Source: Camarhynchus parvulus (Eukaryota; Chordata; Aves; Passeriformes; Thraupidae). Taken from it: a stretch of DNA of 64,000 nt. The stretch spans positions 28,582,944-28,646,943 of the forward strand of contig NC_044601.1 in assembly GCF_901933205.1 (NCBI RefSeq). Reading direction: 5' to 3'. This document shows positions 24,723 to 37,500 of this stretch, piece after piece (position 1 is the stretch's first letter; every line of letters starts with the position of its first letter). Below the pieces are notes generated by a model. It was not told where the DNA came from, did not search any database, and saw only the letters and a list, made by a program, of their open reading frames with translations. Both the position numbers and the translations under genes were made by a program.

Positions 24723-25925
24723 GATTAAGTAATGTACATTTTTTAATATGAGAGGGTTTTTGGAGAGGGATTTTTTTGTTTTATTGTTTGTTCTTCAGGG
24801 ATAGGATTGTGAATTACTCTGTAGGATAGACGTGTCTTGAAAATTATAATTTTTATGCAGTTTTATCAGAAGCTGACATACCATATCATAGCTCCAGTAA
24901 AAGTTTCACCTTCTAGCATTCTGCATGGGCAGTTTATTCAACAGCATCGCATTACTGCTTCATATCAGAAGTCCTAAAAAACACCTGAAAGTGTTTTTAA
25001 CTCACAATACTTGCAAGATGGCTGCTAACAGTTAAAATACAAGCACATACATTTATGATCTCAGTCACTGAATAAAGCCCAAACTGGAGCAAAAAAGGTA
25101 GGGGAAAACAAGCAGTAGTTTATCAAGGGAAAGAAAGCAGCATAATCTTCTGCAGAGAAACACAGCCCTGGGAACATGAATATCAATATAGCAGAAGATA
25201 GGAGAGTTTTCAAGCAGGAAAGCTACCAGTTTTCCTTGTTTAGTCATAGAAGCAGGAACTGTATTTAAAAAGGAAAAAAAAACCTGAAAGAAAATAAACA
25301 TGGATTAGATCCCTAGATATCTTTTTTTAAATTATTATTTCTCTGGCATTTTCAAGGGTCCTATCACAATACAAGCCTAAGCAAGTGCAACAATGACATT
25401 CAAACTCATGGCACGTGGATAGCCTCTTACTCCTACAGGCTCACCATGCATCCTAATACAACCTGCCTATTTTCAAAAACAAACTTCCTGGGGGTGATTT
25501 CTGACTCAGTTCTTGGCATACTCCTGCTGCTGGCAACTGAAAAGGCATGTATTTTTGATTGTGTAGGCCACCCAAGGTTTGATTTTTATGTTTGTAAAAT
25601 GCTCTGCAGAATTATGGGCTTTTGAATAATACAGGGTTTCTCCTTGTGACCTTGTTTTTGTTTTATATGAAAAGGTACTGAATTATGGGAAAAATCCCTT
25701 TTTTTCTTTAATAAAAGACTGAATAACTGATTCCTTAAGAACTACTGACATCTTTCCCTGATTTATCTCTCTTTGTAGACAATAGGGTGCTTGGGCAAGT
25801 ATATGATTTCCAGTTGACTATTACTAGTAATTTACTTCTGAGACATCTGCCATCCCAGTTAACACTAACTCACAGAACTGCAAAGCAGGGGCAAGTATAT
25901 GGCCCTTCCAATCAGCTGACTACAG

Positions 25926-25927
<2 letters not shown>
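24723..25927. other. No gene recognised
   Basis: AT-rich sequence, only short open frames, no nameable repeat. Confidence 0.5.

Positions 25928-25981
<54 letters not shown>
25928..25981. repeat. (TA)27 microsatellite
   Basis: 54 bp of uninterrupted TA. A short flanking tandem duplication follows, with CTGACATCCAG at 26003-26013 and again at 26035-26045 separated by more TA-rich sequence. The tract can extrude as a cruciform and is likely to vary in length among individuals. Confidence 0.97.
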
Positions 25982-25982
<1 letters not shown>

Positions 25983-26045
25983 TGTTAGTAGTATATATAC
26001 TGCTGACATCCAGTATATATATCTATGTATATAACTGACATCCAG

Positions 26046-26854
26046 TTTGCATTCAAATTGTGATGGAAACCAGCACATACCAGTGGCTGTGAATTTGCTG
26101 TTTATCTTACTCCATCTGCTGGGACATGCAGCTCTTTGCAGAAGCTGAGGACAGAAACTGCAGATGTACTTATGACACCAGCATATACTCCTCTACTTAC
26201 AAACCAAAGCCAAGCGAGACCAACAAGAATTTACAGAGTTCTCATGAACCTGTTAGTCAGCAGATCAGCACTGCTGCTGCTGCTCCATACCTCTGAAATC
26301 CCAGTGGGAATCAAGATAAGCCCAGGGACACTGAAAGACAAGAAAAAAATTGAAGCAAATAGCTGTTAAAATGAAAAAAAAATTAAAGGTTAATGCTTTG
26401 TAAACTTCCAGAAGCAGAAGACAAACATTCAGCTCCAATTCCTACTTGGAAAGTGAATCAAAAGAAGATGGCATGCATGTAGAAACACAACCATCCAGTA
26501 GGCACAGCAAAGGAAAACAAAATGCCACATACGCAGTATTTGACAGTGGCAAACATATTCCTAGCTGTTCAGATTGATCATCATGTTGTGAATGATGAAA
26601 TTCATCTCTCATAAGAGAGAGATTGCCTGTGCTCCTCTTTCCTCTGTCCTCCTGCCCTTTCCCAAATAATGGCAAAAGACAGCCAATGCAGAAGCTACTG
26701 AAGAATAATTTCAGATGTAGCATCTTTCCACCAGCTTGCACATGATGTATGTAATATAGAACAGATTTTGTCTTTCAGCATAAACTTTCAAATATGATGG
26801 GAGAAAAGTCACTGTTCCCATTTAGCAGTCAAAAAGTTGGCCCTGAAGTCCCAT
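26046..26854. other. No gene recognised
   Basis: Short open frames (77 and 99 codons) only; a CTG/CTGCTG run near 26270. No repeat family is seen. Confidence 0.5.
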
Positions 26855-26887
26855 GTTCTTAACCCCACAGCCTGTGGGGTTCAGAAC
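26855..26887. repeat. 33-bp imperfect palindrome
   Basis: GTTCT-T-AACCCCACAG, a single central C at 26871, then CTGTGGGGTT-C-AGAAC. Fifteen of sixteen arm positions pair. It could form a hairpin or be a paired protein-binding site. Confidence 0.8.
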
Positions 26888-28416
26888 AGCCCACACCTCA
26901 CTCCTCACCAGTGCTTTCAAAAAGCTGGTGGGAAATGAGAAGTATTATGAGCCTTGTCTGTTTCTAATGCTGGAAATAAGGACCCTCTTTGCACACAAGC
27001 ACTAATATTTTTATGCTTATACACCTGCTGTGCAAAAACATAGGCAGCAAACATCTAGCACCATCAGTGTGGCTTCTTCTAAACTGATACCTAATGTACC
27101 ATCAAGTACTGATGTTGTCCAGGTGTTTTTCCCTTCTGCTGCAGCAAATGCAGAAGCTACTCCAATATTCTTTACTGTGTTCACACAATGACACAAGTAT
27201 TCTCAAACCTAGTATTAGCACTTTTTATAAATAGTTTTCATATTCTACCTTCTTATCAGTGTTGCTGGAAATTCTTCACGGGAATCTGAAAAACCTGATA
27301 TTGAATGAAAGCAGATCATACACTTATGCATGCACACATATGGAAACCAGAAGTTCAGATTTTGGCTGGAGTACTCAGATGATTAATATAATAAGAAAAC
27401 CACAGTCAAACAAGTAGTCTCCTAAGTCTGTTGGACTGGTTTTCTCTTACAGACTCTAAAAGAGTCCTCATAATCCAAAGGGACAAAGATATGGCATTAG
27501 ATTATATAAATTAGAGAAGTCAGTGTAAATGTATCCCAAAACATCTAACCTACAAATTTAACCACACCTACAAATTTACCCACCAGGAAAATATTCCACA
27601 CCATTTCAGATACATGACTTAGATGTCATCATGTCCTACTTTGAAACCTGTGTTTCTCTCAATTCAGAAAGCAGCCAGGCCAGCTGGTCAAGGTTTGTCT
27701 AATGAGTCCCAAGTTTATTACTCACTTGACATTCATTTTCCTTATCTCAGACTTGGAGAGGATCAGGGAAGGTTCAGTTTGTTTGTATGTCTCAGCACCA
27801 CTAACTTTTCCTGAAGACATCACAAAAATTAAAAACCTGGAAGAGAGAGTGAAAAATGCTGTGACCACAGTGATGCAAATTGCCAGGCAACATTTGCCAT
27901 TGCAGTTTGGTGGCACAAAATGGGTATTGAATGTGTTGGTTACTACAGCTACCAAAACTTTGGGGGAAAAAACAAAAGCAAAACAAAAACTTGCTTTTTT
28001 TTCCAAATTGCCTGTGTACTTTGTCTCCTTATAAAATTTTGATGATTTGCCACTCTTGCCAAAAGAAAGAATAACGCATTAAAAGATGATGCTGGTATGA
28101 CCCATGTTTGGGCATCTGTCATTCCAGCATCTGATGTCAGGGGTAAGTAAGAGTCCTCTGCTCTTATGAGGATTTGAGGCCCTCCTGGCCAGACCTGGGA
28201 TGTATTACCAATCTGAACCAACAGACTGCCAAAGCCAGGAGTTGAGAGCACATGGGGACATGATTGGTTAGAATGCAGTACAGGCCTCAAAAAGTGGCCT
28301 AAAAATGAAAGTGTATTCACACTTTATCATTGTGACAGAGATCCAAAAAAAAGGCACACCTGCCCTTAGCCCTTAGCTTACTCTAGAGAAAGGCCAAGCC
28401 TGGGAAAAGCAGCACG
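26888..28416. other. No gene recognised
   Basis: One plus frame of 110 codons (27702-28034) reads evenly but matches no family known to me, and an equally long minus frame overlaps it. No named repeat. Confidence 0.45.
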
Positions 28417-28452
28417 AGTTTTATTTCATGGGTACTCCCATGAAATAAAACT
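28417..28452. repeat. Perfect 16-bp inverted repeat with 4-nt loop
   Basis: AGTTTTATTTCATGGG at 28417-28432, loop TACT, and the exact reverse complement at 28437-28452. The arms contain AATAAA-like wording on both strands. The arm is shorter than that of a usual microRNA precursor. Confidence 0.92.
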
Positions 28453-28916
28453 GAGTAATAAATAAATCTCTGAACTGCAGGAGTTGGAGATGAACTGAGA
28501 AACCAGGTACACTTGAGACATTGTGCTAAGCAGACTGCAAGAATTTACATGAATCCTCCCACAGGCAAATCAGCTCATTCCATATTATCAGATGGTTACT
28601 TTTAGCAGCAGCAATGTCACTGCTGCAGTTACAGAAATGCGTCGTGGCACAGGTCAGGCTGCCTGATAGACAGTGACACACTTTGTACAACTCTCACAGC
28701 AGTAACTTGCAAAGCCCCTCTGATGAATTATACCCTAAGCAGGTATACATCCTATACAGGTGGAATGGTTGAGCAAGGCACACAAGAACCTTTATTGCTG
28801 ATGAGTAATGCATCTGCAACAGTTTTGAGACTCCAGTCTAGCTATAGATGAATTATATACAGCAAGTCTGAGAAAAAAAGTCACTAAAAAACCTAAAGAA
28901 AATTTGGTTACTTGGA
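28453..28916. other. No gene recognised
   Basis: Nothing identifiable. Confidence 0.5.
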
Positions 28917-29102
28917 ATGTGATCAAATACTGGTAAAGGCTGGCCAGAGAAGTTGTGAAATCTTCATCTTGAAGATGCTTATGACTGAGCTGGACATGTC
29001 TCTGAGCAACCTGCTCTAGCTGGCTCGTCCTTATTTTAGTAGTAAGCCTGGATTCAGAATCTCTAGATGGTTTTCCAACCTCAACCCTTCTGTGATTCTA
29101 TG
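28917..29102 (+). mobile_element. CR1 LINE 3' end
   Basis: Clear CR1 ending: 'ctggccagagaagttgtgaaatc', 'gctggacatgtctctgagcaacctgctctag', 'ctctagatggttttccaacc', and a final 'ttctgtgattctatg' tail. It is a 5'-truncated copy of under 200 bp. Confidence 0.9.
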
Positions 29103-29914
29103 AAATGAGCACATTTTACTGTCATGAGACAAGGCATTGAGGATATAAGACACAACTTTCAGTCTGCAGCGTTACACAAATTTCAGGCAGCCTTGAAGTC
29201 ATTAAGGCACTACGCAGGTGTTAATTTACACAAGGAGGCGGTGCAGTTCTCATAGCAACTCCAGATCAAGAAGACAGAAAGGTAGCTTTTAGGCTGCTCA
29301 GATGTTCTTCCCTGTGTTCCAGACCCTGGATGGTGATTCCCTGTCACAAAATTCTCCACTCTGTGCACCTTAATTAAACACTGAATTTAGGACCAGTTTA
29401 AAAATGCTTTGAGAAAAGATTTTGTGCTATCACAAAGACTGTTTTCAGATCATTCTGGCAGACTTGGACAAGATTCCCATGTCAGAAACCAGGACAGCAA
29501 CAAAGCATACATAATTTTCTACTGAGAGGTTATCTAGGACATTCTAGCTAAAATTTTTCTGCTGGCTATCCCTAAGAGTCACATGTTTGTCCTATTCTCT
29601 TTGACTGATCAATTTAGCATCAGCACCTGTAATCTATGTGCTTTTACTGCAGCACTAAAAGGATTTCCCTGGCTTTGCTTTCCTGTAATTCTATGCCCAG
29701 AGGCAACTCAATTCCTGCTTGTTACTGCACAGGATGACTCACTCTTTTCTTTAAAGAATTCCATTACCAACAAGCAATGACTCATCACGACCAGATTAGC
29801 ACTGCCAAGGTATTGGGACTCTGGCCATTTCCCATGCAGCTTGAAATTCTGCATGCTCACAATGCTTGGGAAAGAGTGCTTGCATCTGCTGAACCAGTGG
29901 TTTTTACTTTGCAG
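29103..29914. other. No gene recognised
   Basis: Short open frames only. The last part ends with a pyrimidine-rich stretch and CAG that could serve as a splice acceptor at 29913-29914. Confidence 0.45.
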
Positions 29915-30112
29915 CAAGCATGCAATTGCACTCTTCAATGTGTTACAAGTTCCACATAGAAACACTTCAACAAATAGTTTCTCAGGACAGATATAAACGT
30001 TTGGCAGACACCTGTGTGGAGCTCTTTGGAGATAGCAAAATTATTGTTGGTAGAATTGAAGTTCTTGAAACAGCCTACTTTCCACTTGGTCTAGCTGAAA
30101 AGCAGTGGGAAG
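29915..30112 (+). other. Candidate exon (speculative)
   Basis: A 198-nt segment is open in one frame and bounded by TTTTTACTTTGCAG on the left and GGAAG|GTAATT on the right, both good splice-site matches. The length is a multiple of three and the phase is the same at both ends. The encoded stretch is evenly mixed and hydrophilic, with a run near QDRYKRLADTCVELFGD followed by IIVGRIEVLE. I cannot name a family. The frame runs on past the donor to a stop at 30214-30216. It could be a real exon, a relic, or chance. Confidence 0.2.
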
Positions 30113-30604
30113 GTAATTCCTCCCCTACAGTGTATCTTTCTGGTCAATTTGGTACAGAGATAATCCCAGAGAAAAAGAGGCGTTATACTGGAAGGTGTTC
30201 CACTGGTGATTTTTAAATCTGGCCTTCAAGATCGAAATTATTGACTTCACTGTTTGCTTTCCATGCCCTCAACTTAGTAGTGGAACATTTCATACCACAT
30301 TGCTGCACATGTAGTGTAAACAGTTTGGACAGAACTGGAAGGGGAAAAAAAACATACCTAGAAGTCAGCCCCAAGGCAAGGACACTGAGTTGGCCCACAC
30401 TGGGACCATGCATGAGGAAGCACCAGGATGGGGGATGGCATGGACCTGGCCAAGTGTCCCTCCTGAGAGGCATGGTCTGAGAGAAGAAAGCATAAAGCCG
30501 TCAGTACACATCACTTCCTTCACCTGCTGCTCATCCCTAGCAGCTAAGAGTCAGCAAAGCTGAGCCCTGCCGACACATTTACACATCTGTGAAAAAACCC
30601 TGCC
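30113..30604. other. No gene recognised
   Basis: Short overlapping open frames on both strands, no repeat family. Confidence 0.5.
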
Positions 30605-30646
30605 TCTTCATCTCCTTAGATCTTCATCTTCTTAGATCTTCATCTA
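30605..30646. repeat. 16-bp tandem repeat
   Basis: TCTTCATCTCCTTAGA, TCTTCATCTTCTTAGA, then a partial third unit TCTTCATCTA; about 2.6 copies. Confidence 0.9.
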
Positions 30647-33600
30647 CTGCAGCACTTGACTCTGTTCAGCTCTAAATCCCTTTTATGTGCCACAGTAATA
30701 AATCTGCTGAGAAGGTTTTCAGAGGCTAAAGAGAGATCATTTGGAGACCATCTGCCTGCAACATCCATGTTCTTTACCCCAGAGCAGGTCTGAGTGGCAC
30801 CTTTTACCAAAGCAGATGCAGGAGTTGCCTGGTTGCTGACATAGACCACTGAAGTCAATCATGCCAAGTGACGTTCAGCATTATTGTTAGCAGCAGAGCA
30901 CCTGGGCACAAAATGCTTGGAAAGAAATGTTTGGGGGTTGTTATTCCACAAGTGACATGGTTATGGACTACTGGATGGTATTTAACGTGGGTTTGTTGTT
31001 GCTGTGGTTAATTATCTCATATTGTGCAGAAACTAGAGTCAGAGGCAACCAGATAATTCTGGAACGAGCGTACATGAATTAGGATATTAAAAGTGACTTT
31101 CTTAATGTCTTTTTGATCCAGTATAGAAGTCCTAGAACTTTAACAGTTTCTCAGCATGGAGGATTCCTGGAATAATGATGCTAGCAACACTGAGTATCTA
31201 AACACGTTAGATTGACATGAAGAGTTCATCCACCCTTTTTAAGAAGACACAGATTAAAGAATAATGAGAATAACATGATTTTCTCAACAAGCATACAAAA
31301 TGAGAATTTAGTTCCACCTTCAATCCTAAATTGAGTGCTCAGGCAAGACCAAAGAGCAAAAGAAAGAGGGACTTTGCAGCATTGCCTTTCCTTAAATGCA
31401 AAAGGGCCCCTATGCTACAATTTCTTGTCATATCCCTCTGGTACTGATAAATTGCATTTGCAGACTGTTTGACCTGCTGTACAAAATTGCTTTGATTATT
31501 ATATTAAGATGATGGGAAAACCAAATTAAAAAATTTCTCTCCAATTTCATCTCTTTGCTGAACAGCTTCCTGCCATTATGCAAGTTTATCTTCCCAACAG
31601 ATTAAGCAATGTTTTTAGGGTCATTTTTCTGCTTTACTCATGGTGGTGGAACAGAACATAACTCATATATGAATTTAAAGCATTATTTTTTCTGCTCTGA
31701 AGGAAAGAGAGCAGGGATTAGAGATCAAAACACTAGGAGTGCTTGCGCACAAACTCCAGCCTAAGTGCTGTCAATGACAGAAGTTCAGAGAGAGCTAAGA
31801 ATAATATAATTTCTGAAAAGCTTAAATCATAATTGATCTATCTTCCTTCTCAGTAGAAAAAAATGAAAACTGAAAACCAACAGGAAATACCAAGTTAAAA
31901 AAGCTCAAGATGTTCTGAACACATAATTTGGTGGCTATGAGTGTTTTCTTATAAGTAACAGTTACTTAAATAAAGTCCATATACCAACTACAGCAAGCTA
32001 GAAGAGACCTTAAGCCACTTGTGTCTGACTGAAGAGCACCACCATCACTAAGCAATGGTAGTTGTTTGGCTGTGTCTATCTTTCACTCTAACAGACATGG
32101 CATCTCTCTCATACTCTGAGGCCCCATCACTGCTGAGAATGCTTAGCCACTGCAAATGGTATACTGAAAACCAAAATGAAACTAGAAAAAGAGATGTATT
32201 TCCCACATCAGAATTAAATTGGTTGCAATTTTAAAGTTGAAACCAAACAACTGCATCTTTTCATTTTCTCAGTCATTGCTGAAAAATTCCTACTGCTCTG
32301 GCTTGCAGAAAATTTAATTCATGAACTATGATATCACAAAATCAAAGAAATAGATCCTATGCCCCAAATCTTTTAATAGGTTGATTCAAACCAGATATAG
32401 ATAGCAGCAGTCAAATATTGCAGAGAAAAAATGACAAATTTCCATGCCAAATACCTTACAAAACAGCTGCAGCTTATTTCAGATATCAAGATTTGGGTGC
32501 AACATAGCAAAGGTGAATGTTCAAGTAGAGCTGTTCACAGGAAAATTGAGAAAGATCTGTAGACACCATCAAGTATCTCTTCTCCAACCCATTACAAAAG
32601 CAGCCAGGATAAAGCTGGTGGCTAGACTGAAAACCTATTTATGGAGGCTGGTGCTGTGGATGAAATGGAGACTCATGTTAACCTTTGGACATTTAATGAA
32701 TAGGGATATGCTTTCATAGGCGTGGAAGAATGTGTAAATACTCAATATATGGACTACAGACAAGCTGGACTCGTTATTCTATGATGCATAGAGATATGAC
32801 ATAACCAAAGCATGGGATTAACAGCAGAATCAAGCATCTGCAATATTTCCTAAGAAAATATCTAAAATACTTCTATAATACTCAGACCATTATCTGCCTT
32901 TCGTTTTCTCCTGCTACATTCAATACTGACAGAGTGTGCCTGTTAAAGTGTTAAAATTGAGAGATGGATTTCACAACGTAATTGCAGGTACTACTAGTTT
33001 AATGTAGCTATGACAGCTATCACACAGTAACCAGGCCACCACTTGTCACTGCCTGTAGTTCAGCCACTTGACAACTGAGATTTTTGATGCATGTCTCATT
33101 TTGCATTAACACGTAAAGCCTGAAAGAATTGAACTCTATTAATAAATTTATAAGCTCAGCAAGAGAAGCAACTGTGTTAAAAATAAGTTGGGAGAGTTGG
33201 CTTCACACAGGCTGTCAGAGCTTTCAGAAAGTAGACCTGAAGGACAATGCATAAAGTCTTCAGTGACAGCAAATTGGATTAAAATCGTATAGCTAATGGC
33301 ATTACGGTCAAGTCACAGTGTGATATGTAATTGAAAAGATCTGTTGGTGAATCTGGCAGTGCTTTTAAGGCCCTTGAGGACCCTTAAGCTATTTGTATTA
33401 TTCAGATCTAGCACGTACACCTGTCATAGCACAATTGTCCCCTCTTGTCTTTCTTGTTTCTAAACAGAAGTGTTTTAGAAAGGCCAACAATACCACAAAA
33501 TATCATGTGTTTCAAACCATCATTCACCTCTGAAACACTCACACTTCACTGAAGTCACTGAAAATGTATGTTTTTCCATAGACTTTGAGGTAAGTCACTC

Positions 33601-34139
33601 ATTAATTTCCAGGGTATAACAAGTGTCAGCCATAAGCTGATTAAGTCATCCTCTTAATTCATGATTGCAGACTATCCAAAAGGTTACAATGGAAGTTTGA
33701 ACTTGTTTCTGCCAGGCAGTAGAGTGCAATATCTTCCTATTTAGAACAGAAAAGCTTTACCATGGCCTTCCTCAAGTGAAATAGAATTTGTTCTCAGATA
33801 TCATGTGTGTTGCTAGCAGATTTTACTCTATTTCAACAAACTGAACTGGGTACTACATGTATTCCTTAGCGAATTTCACAGCTCTTTTGAATTTAAGAGA
33901 AAATGATAACATAACTGTAGGACTACAGCTCTCTTGTGACCTTTTAAATTGTCAGTCTTAGAGATTAGACTTTACCTTCAGTGGTAGATGCCTGCAATAA
34001 TTATCTATCCTACTTTTTTTTTTTAATCGACAATATTAATTTTCAATTCACTTTCTTTTCCTCTTACAAGTCCTCTGGGTTTTCTTTTGAGTCTCCTATC
34101 TTGTTTCTTTTTCTAATGATGCTTTAAAAAAAAGCTCTA
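30647..34139. other. No gene recognised; possible decayed CR1 near 31990-32100
   Basis: The phrase 'gctagaagagaccttaagccacttgtgtctgactg' near 31997 faintly resembles an inverted CR1 tail. The block 33100-33420 is free of named repeats and has the mixed AT-rich texture of a possible conserved non-coding element. No coding signal is seen. Confidence 0.4.
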
Positions 34140-34560
34140 TGGAATCTAGAGATTATTAATTATGATTTATTCCCTTTTGTCATAGATTATCAGAGAGCTT
34201 TCTTAATTCACAACATTCCCTGACTCCAGGCTATTTGCACAATAAGGAATCATATTTCATTTAAGACCTAGGAACTGGCAGGTCAATTTTCATTAAAATA
34301 TATTTATAGCTCATGTTTCAGAAATACGGTATTTTTATAATCAATGGTTGTGCCATATTAATTAATTTCAACAATTTTATAGTTGAACAGGAGGCTGAAT
34401 AGCCAAGGAAAGGAACTAATGTAATTACTTCTGCTGCTTTCAGCCTGGATTGATTTAGGTATGCATCTTAAGCCTTTTCAGACAAGCTAGCTCAAATTTA
34501 ATAATGAAATTCACTGTACTGTCTTTGGCCATTTGTTCAAAATTATCAAAAATGGCTGAA
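34140..34560. promoter_or_regulatory. Candidate conserved non-coding element
   Basis: AT-rich but non-repetitive sequence with several homeodomain-type TAATTA/ATTAAT cores (for example near 34157 and 34359) and no transposon sequence. This texture is typical of developmental enhancers in vertebrate gene deserts. Conservation itself cannot be seen here. Confidence 0.2.
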
Positions 34561-37500
34561 ATTTGTTTGGGTTCTCTAAAGAGTAGTTTCTCTAATAAGG
34601 GGAAGAAATTAAATACAGCTGAAAATACCACTTTTTCTGCAATTTGCTGATAAAATTATGGCCTGCTACCAAGGCATGGATTTAGATACATTATAGAACA
34701 CTGCCAACATGACAACATGATTTTGACTCCACTTGAAAACCTTTAAAATATTGTGACATGAACACTGAACAACTTGTCCCAGTCAAGTTAGTTAAGGCAC
34801 AAAACATAGACAGCAATGGACTAGAGCTGGCTTCAACCCATGTGTCTCATCTTGGTGAGACTAGGAACAGGCATCATCAGGGTGGAGAGCCTATTACAGA
34901 GAATACTAACTGAACTACATTGGCATTTTTCATAGAGCTGTGTATTGAAGAAGTGTATTATTGCTAATTGGAACCTATATGGGGTAAATGAAAACTCCAG
35001 GGTAACATCAGGTATGTTCAAATAAACAAATTTTGTGTTAAACATTACAGTCTCCATGCATGCGCTGTCTAGAAGAACCTGTCCATACTGTATAGTCACA
35101 CTCATGTAACTCATATCCATGTATCCAGAGACCTCAGAGTTCAGATGTAAATGATGGAACAGTGGAAAGAAAAAAAGCCCTTTTCTCAAGGTGTTTAAAA
35201 AGCAAATGGACACTAAAATAAAAAGTTTTTAAAAAGACAATTTTGGTCATCTGTTTGCTGAGAAACGAACAAAGAAAAGGACAGATGGCGAATGGAAGAA
35301 TGTGCTCTTGTATCTTTCAGATTTTTATGAAGTTTTTTTGTGGAGATTACTGCTCTTCCTTGCTAGGCAAGAAGTTACTTAAAACCCTAGTCTAGCATGT
35401 ACTGTTTACTTAGTACTAGGAAAGAATTTACAAGAGAAAGGTGGAGAAGAAAAAAGATTTTACAGATTTCATCAGGTTTAAAGTGTTCAGAATTCATTTT
35501 AGAGAACCATTTTCCATGACTGGGTGGATAGTGGACCATGTAGTGTGGACATCCCAACAAAAGATTGCATTCTGTCTGCTTGATTTAATCGTGTGATCAA
35601 AGACATGGAAGACACTTTTAAAATTCCACAATTTCAGTGTCATGAAAAGCAGAGGGAATGCTTCTTCATGAATTGAAAAACAGCAGCAGCATCTGTAGCT
35701 GTTCAGTCAGTAAATATGAGGCATGCAACCCTCCAAAGAGTGAAATAGCATAAGCTTGAGATCTGAGACTGAAATATGGAAAACTACCAAATATTGCTGA
35801 GGGCTTTGCAGAAGGAAACTGGGAGAAGAGAATGCAATTTTTCATAACTATTAAAGAAATGCAACCAAAAGAGATGTGAAAGGTAAAACAAAACCTAACA
35901 CGAGAGTAAAGCTGGAGGAACAACACAAATATATACCATTTGTCTTGCTGCCAGATAGGGACCATTTAGACTGGACTTTTCAACTTTAACCTCACAAGCA
36001 GATGAAGTAGAATGCAGATCCATGTTGCCTACGGTGGGAATTGGGCAATGTAATTTTCACAGTTCCCAGTTCCCTTCTGCCCTATTTTTTCACCAGACCC
36101 ATGTCAGATAGAGGTCAGGAGTGCTCTCTCAGGGAAAGGACTCCAAAGACAGACTTAAGTGTTACAGATACTAGCAGCTGGGATTATAGGAGCCAGTCCA
36201 CAGCTCTCTCACTGTCTCCGAACTGTAGCACCAGGAAGAGCAGTGCTTTGACAGTCCTTTTGCTAAAGAATTACTGACACAGGGATTCTCCCATTTTCTT
36301 GCAGGCACCACATATACACTAGAAATGGGAGGGGAAGTGCTGAATGGCAGCACATTGGTAGATGAGCAGATAAAGACAAGCAGTTCAGCAGAAAACATGA
36401 AAACATCCACAGTCACTACTGACAGGAGGACCTGAGGAAATAGGTTTGAAATGTGAGTATAGAACTGGCAGCCCCTTTCATAGGCAGGAGTGCCAGGTTG
36501 CAGCTAGCAGACATGCCCTGGGCCCAGCGTCATGCCCAGAATCCTGTTTGCCATGGAAGCAGACAGCTCTGCACTTCCCTCCTGCACAGTGGCAAAGCAT
36601 AAGAGGGACATTTCTGCCCTAGTGATGAGAATCTGGGAAGAATTTGTGTTGTTTTTCAGATGTACTAGGAAAACACAGCTTTTGAATTTCTGTCTTTATT
36701 TCTTCATTATTTATTGTTTAATAAGTCACCTTCAGACTTGAACAGTGAAAACTTGAGAGCATAGTTTCTGGATGTGCTTGGCCTCAGTGCTGGTTTGTTG
36801 CAAAGAAAGAAGTGCTTGTGTTGGAAAGGAGTGCAATGTCTGGCACGGAATCTCCACAGGGTCACCTTGAAACATTTCCTGTTCCTTAACAGTAGCTCAG
36901 TGATCACTGGATGTATGTAAACAAGGAAGCTAACACGAATTGAGAGGAGCCAGACAGAGCATGTGCAGCTGTTTGTGCTGTTAATTATGAATATGAATGA
37001 GTGCTCCACTTTTTTATGATACTGCAGAAGTAACACTCTGCTCCTCTCCTCCACTCTGTGTGACAGCAGACAAATCTAAGTAACTACTTTCTCAAATGGC
37101 CCGGAAATAAAATGCCCACCAAGAAATGAGAGCACATTTAAGTCTATTCACACTGACATTTAGCACAGGAAGGCATGAAAAACAATTATGTTTTTATTTT
37201 TCCTCAAAGAGAGTACTGGAAGGATGTCACAACTTTAAAAATTCTTTAATTAAGCAGAAGCCCCCATGAAATCCACAAGCTTATATTAAAAGTGTGCTGA
37301 CATTTCCTTACTTTTATTCCTGTTTTGAAGGATAGAAATACTCTTCTTCTATTAATCTGAGAAATTATTTAAGCTCTGAGTTGTACTCTAACCAATAAAA
37401 ATAGAATAAAGCTGACACAGAAAAAGGGCTAATCAAGAATAAAACTGGAGGAGAAGCACTTCACAGCGGATGTTTCAGGAAAATGACACCACCAGAAAAT

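Noticed and set aside
25787..26038. 83-codon frame with a long Tyr-Ile repeat
   Set aside because: It is only the translation of the (TA)27 microsatellite.
27702..28034. 110-codon frame as an exon
   Set aside because: Reads smoothly but lacks convincing splice sites and a recognised family; overlapping minus frames are similar in length.
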